Part shown: piece by piece, positions 36,489 through 46,054 of the stretch
Layout: each line of letters begins with the position of its first letter
Numbering within the stretch: the first letter of the stretch is position 1
NCBI GenBank assembly: GCA_028455995.1
Contig: JABELC010000004.1
Coordinates: 868,001-932,000 of the forward strand
Direction of reading: 5' to 3'
Length of the DNA: 64,000 nucleotides
From: Scleromitrula shiraiana
Taxonomy: Eukaryota; Ascomycota; Leotiomycetes; Helotiales; Sclerotiniaceae
Program-made: the position numbers and the translations under genes
The notes under the pieces: generated by a model
Told to the model about the DNA's origin: nothing
Seen by the model: only the letters and a program-made list of their open reading frames with translations
Database searches by the model: none

Positions 36489-37145
36489 GAACTAGTAGAA
36501 TTCTTTCAATCTTTGGTAAATCAAACAATCATCTTCTTCCGAAAACACTTTGAATCAAACGACCTGAAATCACCGACCACCCTCACTCTCGTGTCATTTC
36601 CAACACAGGAATTCTCCGCAGTCGTAGAATTCCTGTATACGAAACGTGTACCAGCTTTTGGTAAACAAGAGAACGATGGAGCTGAGATGTCAAGACTTAT
36701 CAAGATATACGTACTCGCAGAGATATTGGCATTCCCCAGATTGATGGATGCACTAGTCACCCAGATTGGAGTCTCGTATTTCAAAAACGGCTTCTGTTTC
36801 ACCGCAGAGGCGATCAAGTTTCTCTACAAGAACACAAAATCTGCACGTGGCTTGCGGGTATTCTTTGCGCGTCAGCTCGCGGTTCTGAATATCAGTTCAC
36901 TGAACAAGAGGTGCCTAGAAGAAGTCATTGCAATCACCTCAAAAGAAATTACTGACCTTGCCACTGAGATCCCCGAACTAGGAATCGACATGATCAAGAG
37001 CATGAGTGGAGCCTCGAAATATGGAAGAAAAGGGTTGACGAAGTTGACTGAGGATATGATTTGCGATTATCATCAGCATCGGCGTGGTTGTAATAAAGCA
37101 AATTGTGCCAATGAAGGAGAAAAATGGTCAGACAAAGTACAATAG
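36489..37145 (+). pseudogene. BTB/POZ-type protein, N-terminally truncated
   Basis: The open frame after TAG at 36486 carries the second half of a BTB fold: NQTIIFFRKHFESNDLK, TLVSFPTQEFSAVVEFLYTK, then a helical region LIKIYVLAEILAFPRLMDAL and RGLRVFFARQLAVLN. The C-terminus ends ICDYHQHRRGCNKANCANEG. The first beta strands (the usual VNIYVG...FxxH part) are not in frame and there is no plausible ATG start. MVKDSTLKSEVQ at 36443 runs into a stop. Either an upstream exon has escaped me or the 5' end is broken. It is a diverged paralogue of the gene at 37635 (same order and same C-terminal YHxH...C motif). Confidence 0.5.
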
Positions 37146-37634
37146 CTGCTGCATATCCACTTGGAGGGAATCTACAACAAACAACTTAGATATGTCAACT
37201 TGAACGGATGCAGCATCTCTATCTCAGTAGCAAGTTACAGCAGAGAGAAATAATAAGCGTTGAAGGAAAATAGAGTCAAGAATTATGGCTCTTGCTTAAC
37301 ATGGGTTGTGGGAAGCTATGAGATTCGGGATAGCCAGCTTTTTAACCAACCACTAATCTATATTTCCAAGATTGCGTCAATTATCTGATAGTTCTAATCG
37401 CAGATTCACTCTAAAAATTGAACAGAATATTCTCAATAACTTTAATAAGACGGACTTTCATTGTAGTATAAACTAGTGAATTTAGAAGATTGTTCATTAA
37501 AGCCACTCCCCGTACACGACTTCAGGTTTCTGCCTTAAAAGCCCAAACTTTCTAGACACATCAAGTAAAAAGCTTCCTATCATAAATACATACAACACAG
37601 TCACCTAAGGAAGATCAACAGCAGAAAATAGATC
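37146..37634. other. spacer between BTB paralogues
   Basis: AT-rich spacer of 0.5 kb holding the 3' end of the truncated BTB-type copy and the promoter of the intact one. No gene seen. Confidence 0.5.
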
Positions 37635-38537
37635 ATGGCCGAAACAGCAAGCGAAGTTGTGAATATCACATCAAGTGAAGTTGAAGAAGTCGAGGACATG
37701 CCGGAACCAACTGAAGATCACGAGAGTAACGATGAATCATCAACAATGGCAGATGAAGAACAATTATCCACGACCTCGACAGGCGAAAGCCCAACATTGA
37801 AACGTTCTTATGATGAGTAAGTTTGCAGATGATTTATCTCAATCTCCAACACTGAAATTCTGCTAATAATATAAAGAATGCTCGGCGAAAATATTGTAAA
37901 TATCTACGTCGGTCCTAATAGAAAATTGTTCTCAATTCATGGCGATCTCCTCCGCTCCAAATCGGAGTACTTCAATAAGTTTATCGCAGAAAATTCGAAC
38001 GGCGATTATGATTGTTCCGACATCGATGTATCAGGATTTGGTGTTTTCGTTGAGTGGTGTTATCGAGGGACGCTGTCTACAAGACTCGAAAGTCCAACCG
38101 GCACATACAAACTTCGCGAGGCTTATTATACAGCTCAATACGTCGAATGCTATGACCTTATGGATGCGCTCATGACACGGATTGGAGATGTCTATTTCCA
38201 GCACCAATCAACACTCACTGTTGGTGCGATCTGGGCAATTTACCAAGAGACCACTGGTTTTTGTGGGCTTCGAGCATGGGCTGCCAAAATGTGCTGCTGG
38301 CATGTTTTGCAGTCCACATTTGACAGCACTGACGATTTAACCCGAATGCTACAAAACAACGAAGAAATTCTCAGCGACATGCTTTGGAAAATGAAAGGAT
38401 CGGGCCCCCGATCAGGCGCATCCTTGACGAAAATGTTCACCGAGAAGATCTGCAAATATCATGAGCACTGCGTAGAAGACAATGTTTGCAAGGATTTCGG
38501 GAAGTGTTGGGACGGTTCAGAGGTTGAGGACGCTTAA
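37635..38537 (+). CDS. BTB/POZ-domain protein
   Basis: Protein of about 280 residues. Exon 1 (37635-37816) encodes an acidic Ser/Thr/Glu-rich leader (MAETASEVVNITSSEVEEVE). The intron 37817-37876 joins SYDE to MLGENIVNIYVGPNRKLF. The BTB fold follows: FSIHGDLLRSKSEYFNKFIA, DIDVSGFGVFVEWCYRGTL, then a helical domain YVECYDLMDALMTRIGDVYF and FCGLRAWAAKMCCWHVLQ. It ends with a Cys/His-rich tail, ICKYHEHCVEDNVCKDFGKC. BTB proteins of this fungal type are numerous and mostly uncharacterised; a Cul3-adaptor role is known for some BTB families but cannot be assigned here. The frame is clean and looks functional. Confidence 0.78.
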
Positions 38538-39218
38538 GACTCTCAAGGGCTGATGGTTGAAGGCGTCTTATGCGTGGGACAGATAATAATTGGGCGTGGC
38601 GATTGAGTATTGAGATCAGATCTTTGTGCACAGCAATGAGGGGAAACAGAGGAATTCTTTACTAGCCGAGGAATCACAGATATGGAGTACACGAATATGA
38701 AGTAGCATAAACATGATGCTTTCCCAATCGATGGAGCTCCCAGCAACTTGATTACCATTCTGTCACTTGCACAGTACATTGATACTAGTATTGTTATACC
38801 CATATGTGACCAAATGTGAGTAGAATGCATGCTTGCTTGATTTACTATTTCCGGAGATAATTGAGGTACCTTGCACCGCAATACAAATACCATACAAATA
38901 GATCATAATGAAACCAGTGGAACGGCAAAACATTTACAAATAAATTGATAATATTATCACAAAGATCAGCCCCCATTGGATTAGAAGCTATATCTAGAAA
39001 AAGGATCAGAACAGACTTTCATCACCAAACCAAAGTGGCCAAAATTCATCAACGCAAGAGATGAGAGGCTTCCGCAATAACTGAACCGAATACAAAGTGG
39101 CGTCGAAAACACTCGAATAAAGACCACCCCATGCCCAACCATGGCCAGATATCTCTGACCCAACTTTATCCACACTACCCTACCCTTGCCATAATTCTCA
39201 CCCTATTCCAAAACCCAT
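38538..39218. other. convergent 3' intergenic region
   Basis: Spacer between the BTB gene (plus) and the OM14-like gene (minus). Only small antisense frames; no gene seen. Confidence 0.45.
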
Positions 39219-39935
39219 TTACTTCTTAGGAGGGTACTTGTTCTTGAAGAGATATCTGAAATTACACTGTTAGTCCAATCGTTCCCATGTTTTCTACCCT
39301 CGTGATGTCCACAACCAAGCAAGAACTTACGAGCTCAACCAATAATCACCCAAAGCGAAAACTCCAACAACACCCATCCAGCCTCCAACAACCTTCCAAG
39401 TCAATTCACCGGCCGCATATTTTCTATACGCACCCCAGCCTAACCCTGAGCTTAAAGCCAAAACTGCAATTGCATTCCCAATCAATACTGGATTATCGCT
39501 GTTATCTTGCAGACGACCCTTTGCCTTCTTTGATTTCTTAGATGCAGCATCTTTAGCAGCGTGGATACGTGCTTCGATTTGCTCGGCTTCACGATCGACA
39601 CGGTTGGCTTGAGTTTCAGTTTGTATTGGTTGGGAAGAAAAGTCTGATGGGACAGTGTGGACGCTATCGGTGTCGACGTCGATGAGGGAGGAAGTGGATG
39701 CAGATTCAGTGGGGATGATCGATGGTGGGGCTGGAGCACGTTTCTAAGTTGGAGATGTTAGATGAGTACATCATACATATGTTGAGTTTTCTATCTGCAT
39801 AGTGTTGTGCAGTAATATGGCAGACCAGCTGATTGCAGATCATGCCATGAAACTAAGGTAGATCAATAAATACATAGTACATACCTCCTCATCGGTCTGT
39901 TGTGGACCTGAAGCTGCTGCTTGTGCGTAAGACAT
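39219..39935 (-). CDS. small two-helix membrane protein (OM14 C-terminal-like)
   Basis: Protein of about 155 residues. ATG at 39935 (MSYAQAAASGPQQTDEE); introns 39744-39884 and 39256-39330; the last exon encodes YLFKNKYPPKK before TAA. A Ser/Thr/Pro-rich linker (PPSIIPTESASTSSLIDVD) leads to a charged helix (RVDREAEQIEARIHAAKDAA) and basic KKSKKAKGR. Two hydrophobic helices follow (NPVLIGNAIAVLALSSGLGW and WKVVGGWMGVVGVFALGDYW) with a short lysine-rich tail. The MSYAxAAxxGP start and YPPKK end match fungal proteins annotated as mitochondrial outer-membrane OM14-like; I recall this from family pattern only. Mitochondrial or ER location is an inference. Confidence 0.68.
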
Positions 39936-40571
39936 TTTGTTCTTGGATTGGTATCTCAAGTGAGTCTGTATATCTTTTGAATGGTATAGAGGAGAATATG
40001 AAGAACTTTGAATTTGATGAGGAGAAACAGATCAAATCAAATTGTTTAAAGGATTCAAAAAGTAGTTTTGTGGGAGGAATGGAGAGAGAGCATGTGAGAA
40101 ACTGGGAAGAAAGCAAAGGTGTGGCTGGAGCAGCTGTTTGGGTGATTTTCGCTTAGCGTGGAGCTTGTAGATTATGTCGATTGGGTCGTTGACGTATGCG
40201 GCTCGGCTCGTTTTCCAGTCGTGATGATGTTGTTAATAATTTATGGATAACCTCACGTAATACCTTTAATACAACAGCAGGTGAAGATATACCTGAGTAC
40301 GAAATTTAACATATAAGTTACTCATTAACGATCTTGAGAATTGGCAGTATATGAAATCATCCTAAAGCTGTTACCGACTTGGGGAACAAAGAGCTCGATC
40401 GCATGAAAGACTAAATAGTAACCATCTGACCGGACCCAAGAAATGCAATACATATGGAAGCAGAATTTGAGGTGAATCATACATATATTATACAGGTATT
40501 ACTCCTGACCAATCATACTTTTTTGGGCCTTCTAATACATCTTGTACATGCACAATATCATTACAATGTTT
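39936..40571. other. intergenic
   Basis: Promoter of the OM14-like gene and 3' flank of MIA40. No coding frame with recognisable content; the plus frame 39902-40156 is antisense or leader sequence. Confidence 0.45.
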
Positions 40572-41621
40572 TTAATTCTTCGACGTAGCATCATGGGCTG
40601 CCCTTGGCACCAGCTCTCCTCCCTCATCTCCTCCTCGTTGTACTTTCTCCGGAGTTCTATTTTGACTGTTGCGGTGTGTTTCTTCCACTCGATTTGACCT
40701 AGGTTCAACTTCTTTTTGTGTGGTTGGTGTTAATGGTTTCGAGGAGGTTTGAGCATCTTCTTCGTCTTTCGAGGGTGATGGTTTCGAGGATGGTTCTTCT
40801 GATCCCTTTGCTGCCTCTCTCGCTCGAAGCTCCTCCTCCACTTCAGCCTCGTCATCCTCCAATTCCGACGCGTATATTTCCGGATGTTCTCGGAAACAAT
40901 CTTGCATACCCCTGCGCATTCAACATTAGCCGTGATCAAACAACCACCGCCTTCGCAGACTTACTTGAACTTTTCTATACACTCAACTCCCTTCGGTTCC
41001 TCCTTCGAGTAAACGAAACAGCTGAATGCTGCTTTGAACTCTTCACCACAAGGTCCATGTGCCATACCTCCCAAACATGGACAGTCCCAATTGATCTCTC
41101 CAGTCTCCGGATTGAAGGCACCTTGTTGACCGGCTTCATCTTCTAATCCATCCATGCCCTCTTCACCTTGTGCACTACCATCTCCATCTACAGAAGCCGC
41201 AGCCTTCGCAGCTTCTTCATGTTCCTTCTTTTCCTTCTCTGCTGTCTCTTGTGCCTGTCGCAATCGCTTTTCCTCCATCACCGCATCTAATGTTGGCAGA
41301 TTTGATTCCTTGACATTTTGTATCGAGCCCTCGAGTTTTCGAATTGCTGCATAACACTTAGCACTTTCCATGCCCATTTGTCCAATTCCAACTCGAATCT
41401 CAAATGTCCCTACCTTCTGGTTCTTCCGCGGAAATGTCGCTTTTGCTATAGTACCAAACTATTGTAACAGCCAGTCCCCATCTCACAGCACTATTTTTCC
41501 AGCTTCTCGATTTCTGCGACGGCGGTGCTGTACTTAAAAGTCGTCGCGTGGCGTTGGCATTAATGACAGGTTTGGATGACGATGTGCATCTCGGCGCAAC
41601 TCGCAGAGCGGATTTGAACAT
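40572..41621 (-). CDS. mia40: MIA40, mitochondrial intermembrane-space import oxidoreductase
   Basis: Receptor and disulfide donor for Cys-rich proteins entering the intermembrane space, reoxidised by Erv1. ATG at 41621. N-terminal presequence (MFKSALRVAPRCTSSSKPV, ATRRLLS) and one membrane anchor (SAVRWGLAVTIVWYYSKSD). Intron 41347-41413 joins AEEPE to AIRKLEGSIQNVK; a charged coiled coil (EEKRLRQAQETAEKEKKEHE) follows. The catalytic domain is complete: CPC motif (NWDCPCLGG) and twin Cx9C (CGEEFKAAFSC and CIEKFKGMQDC) separated by a second intron, 40912-40974, then FREHPEIYASELED and an acidic Ser/Pro-rich tail. All six conserved cysteines are present. It shares its promoter with the divergent thiamine pyrophosphokinase gene. 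Confidence 0.95.
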
Positions 41622-41986
41622 AGTAGGATATTTTAGATTAAAAGACAGTATTTTTCAAACGCCCAACCAGAGTAAAAGAGTAAAGGAGTAAAAGAGAAAG
41701 AGTAGTAGCTAAGCTTGGAAAATCGATGCAAGAAACTCTAGAAACCGTTTGTAAGCATAATTTACATTAATTTTTTCCGCCAAACCATACCGATCTGCAT
41801 TTTGGTATGGATCATGTGATCGGAGATAAGATAAGATAAGATAAGAAATACCTTTTCCCTCCAGATACCCTTTCCTTTTTCGGCTTCTACGATTCCCCAT
41901 CATGACTGGAACTTCATGAGGTTGCATTTGGATTTTGTGTGTGTAAAGAAATATTTCAGCTAAAGTTTCATAAGACCCCAAACAAT
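41622..41986. promoter_or_regulatory. shared divergent promoter with (GATAA)4
   Basis: Only 365 bases separate the ATGs of MIA40 (minus) and thiamine pyrophosphokinase (plus), so the promoters overlap. It contains four direct copies of GATAA at 41824-41845. GATA is the core bound by fungal GATA factors, but simple-repeat origin is equally possible. Confidence 0.5.
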
Positions 41987-42901
41987 ATGGATTCACCAGA
42001 TATAACAATCTGGCATCCCGCCGAAATCTTCAGCTCCAACCCTTCCAACCACAAAGAATTCGCTCTCATAGTTCTAAACCAACCCCTCGAACTACCCTCT
42101 CTCATATACCGTCAACTGTGGGATAATGCGATATACCATATTGCTGCCGATGGAGGAGCAAATCAAGTATACTCAAAAAACCACAACATACCTTTCGACC
42201 CCTCAAAACCCCACCCAAGTCTCTCCTCAGAAAAGGAATCCCCAGATTATCTAGACTTGGACACTGTGATTGGAGATTTCGATTCCATGTCTCCAAAGCT
42301 ATGGGATTATTTTCGAGAAACCGGAACTGAGATAATCAAGGACTCAGATCAATACTCCACCGATTTCACCAAAGCCGTAAAATATGCCAAAACATTCGAG
42401 CGACCAGTCGACTCTGAGTGGAGTCCAGCGTGCTCGCATCGACAAGAGAGGTTATCTAAACTCAAGGAGCAGCGTCGAGATCATCCTCTTGATATCGTAT
42501 GTCTTGGTGGATTAGGAGGACGTGTTGATCAGGGACTTTCGCAATTACATCATTTGTATATGTTTCAAAGGGAGCTAAATTACTCATCTGGAAAGATGTT
42601 CCTCTTCTCTAGCGAAGCTATAACTTTTCTTCTCAAGAGTGGAAAGCACAAAATCAAAATTAGGGAGAAAGGAACAGGTCTTGTGGGATTGGGGAAGCAT
42701 ATTGGGATTATACCGATGAAGGAGCCATCCGTTATCACGACGAGCGGATTGGAGTGGGATGTTACAGACTGGGAGACGGAGTTTGGAGGTCAAATCAGTA
42801 CAAGTAATCATGTTAAGGATGATTGGGCGATTATTGAGACATCAAAGGATGTGTTGTTTACAATTGATTTGATTGTCGATTCTGATGCAGCATCTAGATG
42901 A
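41987..42901 (+). CDS. thiamine pyrophosphokinase
   Basis: Cytosolic enzyme that transfers pyrophosphate from ATP to thiamine to make thiamine diphosphate (THI80/TPK family). A single exon of 304 residues; the first ATG, at 41987 (MDSPDITIWHPAEIF), fits the family start. Conserved sites: IAADGGANQVYS near residue 50, DTVIGDFDSMSPKLW, the substrate/Mg region DSDQYSTDFTKAVKYA, DIVCLGGLGGRVDQGLSQLH, and the C-terminal beta domain with GTGLVGLGKHIGIIPMKEPS and STSNHVKDDWAIIETSKDVL. No lesion. Thiamine-repressible regulation is known in yeasts, but no TPP riboswitch-like intron is visible in this intronless gene. Confidence 0.93.
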   Translation: MDSPDITIWHPAEIFSSNPSNHKEFALIVLNQPLELPSLIYRQLWDNAIYHIAADGGANQVYSKNHNIPFDPSKPHPSLSSEKESPDYLDLDTVIGDFDSMSPKLWDYFRETGTEIIKDSDQYSTDFTKAVKYAKTFERPVDSEWSPACSHRQERLSKLKEQRRDHPLDIVCLGGLGGRVDQGLSQLHHLYMFQRELNYSSGKMFLFSSEAITFLLKSGKHKIKIREKGTGLVGLGKHIGIIPMKEPSVITTSGLEWDVTDWETEFGGQISTSNHVKDDWAIIETSKDVLFTIDLIVDSDAASR

Positions 42902-44694
42902 GATGGTTCAAGACTCCGGGGAGTATGACGTGACGGTTTACGATGTTTATGATACCATATCTTTATGTCTAATACGAAAGAAAGTTTTGTATGAGACCTT
43001 TTTGAAATATATTTGCGGGTTTTGGAGTGGTAGAAATGTAACAGTGTTGTAAATTTACTGGGTAAGTACCCTCCAGGTAATACAGTACCTGTTTACACAA
43101 ATAAATGGTAATTCGACGTCATGCAGAAAATCTCACGGGTACTGGAGAATTATTTCACGAGCGAAGAATGACATACTGTATTGCTGACAGTATAAAAAAT
43201 TATTTCGAGCCCTATGTGGATCATAACTTCCCGGTCCTAAAATTCCCCTCGAATATGTTTGGGGGTTCAGCAACTACAGATACACAACAGGAGGAATCGC
43301 CCGTTAGAAATTCTTTGGCCGGTCCCTATATGCGATCATCACTTCGCGCAATATAGATAATGACTTCACGATATTCCCAAAAGCATTTGATGACTTTGTG
43401 TAGTGAACCCTAAGCACCATTGTCCCAGTTCATCACTGACAATCACAAGATTTCCCCAATCAATTCGACCCTCAGTATTCAAATAGTCACCGCTCAGGTC
43501 AAAGATGGTCTCGATTTCTTGATATACATTCTAAGGCCAGAGGCTCACACTAAGTGATGATGCTCTACCAATGAAAGAATGGTTTGGAGAATCATGATAT
43601 AACTACTGTTTAATATTATCCTAACAATTTCGACTATAACAAACCAGGTATAAATTTGATTTACAAACGGTTATTACTAGTATTTCTTTTTCAAGCCAGA
43701 ACAATCAATCCTAATCCGCGCTCGCTGAAACCAAAAATCATGATCCAGTCGAAACACCGCCAAAATAAGAGGTAAGTCAAGTATATTAGCATACCACTAT
43801 CTACCAAGACTTTGCCGCCATGCCAAGATGTTCAGATAGATGCAAATGTATGAGGTTGATGCGAGTTTGTGTTGGTATTATACATCAAGGTTTAGACACC
43901 CAACCGTATGCGCACTGATGATAACCTCCTCTCGATGCGAGCAATGATCTGTTACACAACCTCACATGAAGCAATGTCAAACGAAATCTAGAGTCCAAGT
44001 TGAACCCAAGGCATAATCGCATACTCAAATGGAAGCACTTTTCAATGAAGGAGAAAAATGAACGCGAGGGCAATTACTAGTTAGATAAATTATTAGGTAT
44101 TGGGGAATATCAATGAATGTCACCATGTCCTGCACGCTTTCTATGCAAAAGAATGAACGAATAATTTCTTCGTTATATTAAATCCTTTCCATTCCTTTTC
44201 CTTTCCTTCCTGAACCTGCCTAAGAAGCTGTCTGTCTGTCATCGTTGCCGTAATCGTTGATTTTCATCCTCGTAAAATCCAACTTGAACTACTAGTAAAG
44301 TTTAAACTTTATACACTGCAAAAAAAACATATCCAAATATAAACAACAAATAATAGTACTATACTGCTGGCTAGAGAAAATCAAAACATAAAAACTCATC
44401 TCTCATTCTATGAATCTTGACTTTATAAGTGAACTTGAAGGATTTTTTTGTTTATGATTTTTTTCAATGCACTAAGTAGGCTTTCTCTTTCTCTCTCGTT
44501 CGATATCCAATATATTGTAACTGCCTTTTCGCAGTTTCCCAACGTCTTCCATTCCCTGTCCCGTTTATTTATGTCTGAGCCTGAGCTTCTATTATGATAC
44601 GAGAATGATAGATAGATAGTAAAAACAACCAGAATTGATGATGTATTAAAAAAAGAAAAAAAGACATGGCAGTAGAGGAGATATCTAGCTTTGA
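42902..44694. other. convergent intergenic region
   Basis: 1.8 kb between convergent genes (TPK and aspartic protease). The frame 43105-43356 and the minus frames 43885-44073 and 44423-44764 are short and featureless. No gene or RNA recognised. Confidence 0.4.
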
Positions 44695-46054
44695 TGTGGT
44701 GCCATTCCGAGAGAGTTGTTTCCTCCGTTGAACGCGACGAATTGGGACTTGAACAAGATGTCACCGTAAATTTGGAGGTCAGAGGTGGTAGCTTGGAGTC
44801 CTCCGAAGCAGGCTGTTAAAGATTGTTGGTTAGTTATATGTTTTCTTGATATGGAACGGAATAACGGGATAAGAGTTAAGACATACTGATTCCGGTCTTA
44901 TCAACTGGTGCGTAGTTGATATCATCACCTCTAATGGTGGCCATGTAAGCTCCTCCTACATCAACTTGAAGATCTGGCAGTTGTTGGTTGCAAGGGAAGG
45001 TAACACCTCCAGCAGTTTGGTTGTTGACGGCACCTTGAACCTTGCTGTAGTAGCCGTTGACGATGTTTGGGTCGGCCAACATGAGGGTGGTTCCGGTGTC
45101 AGCAATGGCCTGACCATTTGGTACGGCCATCTGTTGACCACCTGCAACTGCGAATTTGGTAGATGAGAATTGCCAAAATCCTTGGGTAGTGTTGACTGCA
45201 GCCCATTGCATGGTTCCGTTGAATTTGGTAGAGTCGATGTTACCGAATTCGTATGATCCAACGGCGTTCTTTCGGAGATCAGCAGTGAAAACTGGCATTG
45301 CAAGGTTAGGAATAGCGTTATCGAAGAAGGTCTTTTGTTGAGTGGGCTTGACAGTGTTAAGCTTGGAGTATGCGAGACCAACAAGACCGTTGGACTGAGT
45401 GTCTTGGACGAAGGATTGAGAGACAGCGGTGGCCATCTCAATTGCTTGACCAGTAACAGTAGCTCCACCAATGTTGACAGTGTCAGTACCAACAGTTCCG
45501 GCGGCTCCAGATCCATCACCATATGAGATAGACCATGTAGCTCCAGCTATTTCCTTGAATGAAGTGGATTTAGAAGAGTCGAAGTTCTGGTGACCAGTCT
45601 GAGAAGCTGTTGCAAGCTTTGTGCTGAATACCCAAAGATCTGAAGATCCACTGTCAAAGTCCATGGTCATCATTTGACCACCAATTGAGATTTGAGCAAG
45701 ATATTCGGTATCTCCTGACTCTGGTGTAGCAGCTACAATACCAGTACCATTTCCTGTTCCACTTGCGGCTGCTGATGCTGCGGCGAAGGTGTTGGTAGAA
45801 GCTGATTTCCCTGCTGGGTAGGCTGGGTTGACATCGGATTTCATGGCCTCGGCCAATTGGGGAGGAACAGTCATCTGATATTTGCCATATGCCTTCATCA
45901 AAGCTCTAGTACCAGCACCAGGTGTTCTACCGGCATAATTAGGATTCGCGACTCGTGGGATGATGAAACTTCTCTTTTGGTTTCCTGCTGTGGGTGCGCC
46001 AAGGGCGAAGTTGAGGAGAGCGAGGTAGACGATGGTTTGAAGTAAGGAAGGCAT
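44695..46054 (-). CDS. secreted aspartic endopeptidase (family A1)
   Basis: Pepsin-like secreted protease of about 425 residues. The ATG at 46054 is chosen because it starts a good signal peptide (MPSLLQTIVYLALLNFALGA); the frame is open further upstream but that part is unlike a protease N-terminus. The propeptide (RSFIIPRVANPNYAGR, KYQMTVPPQLAEAM) is followed by mature sequence with YLAQISIGGQMMTMDFDSGS, the flap ATWSISYGDGSGAAGTVGTD, GLVGLAYSKLN, and the second active site AIADTGTTLMLAD. Intron 44813-44886 leads to the last exon, CFGGLQATTSDLQIYGDILF to GMAPHQS. The first catalytic motif is DSGS, not the commoner DTGS; Ser is tolerated at this position in the family. Endothiapepsin/penicillopepsin-like. 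A role in host-protein digestion is plausible. Confidence 0.9.

Noticed and set aside
43105..43356. Plus-strand frame of 83 codons downstream of TPK
   Set aside because: No recognisable domain; it lies in a convergent 3' region and may be chance.
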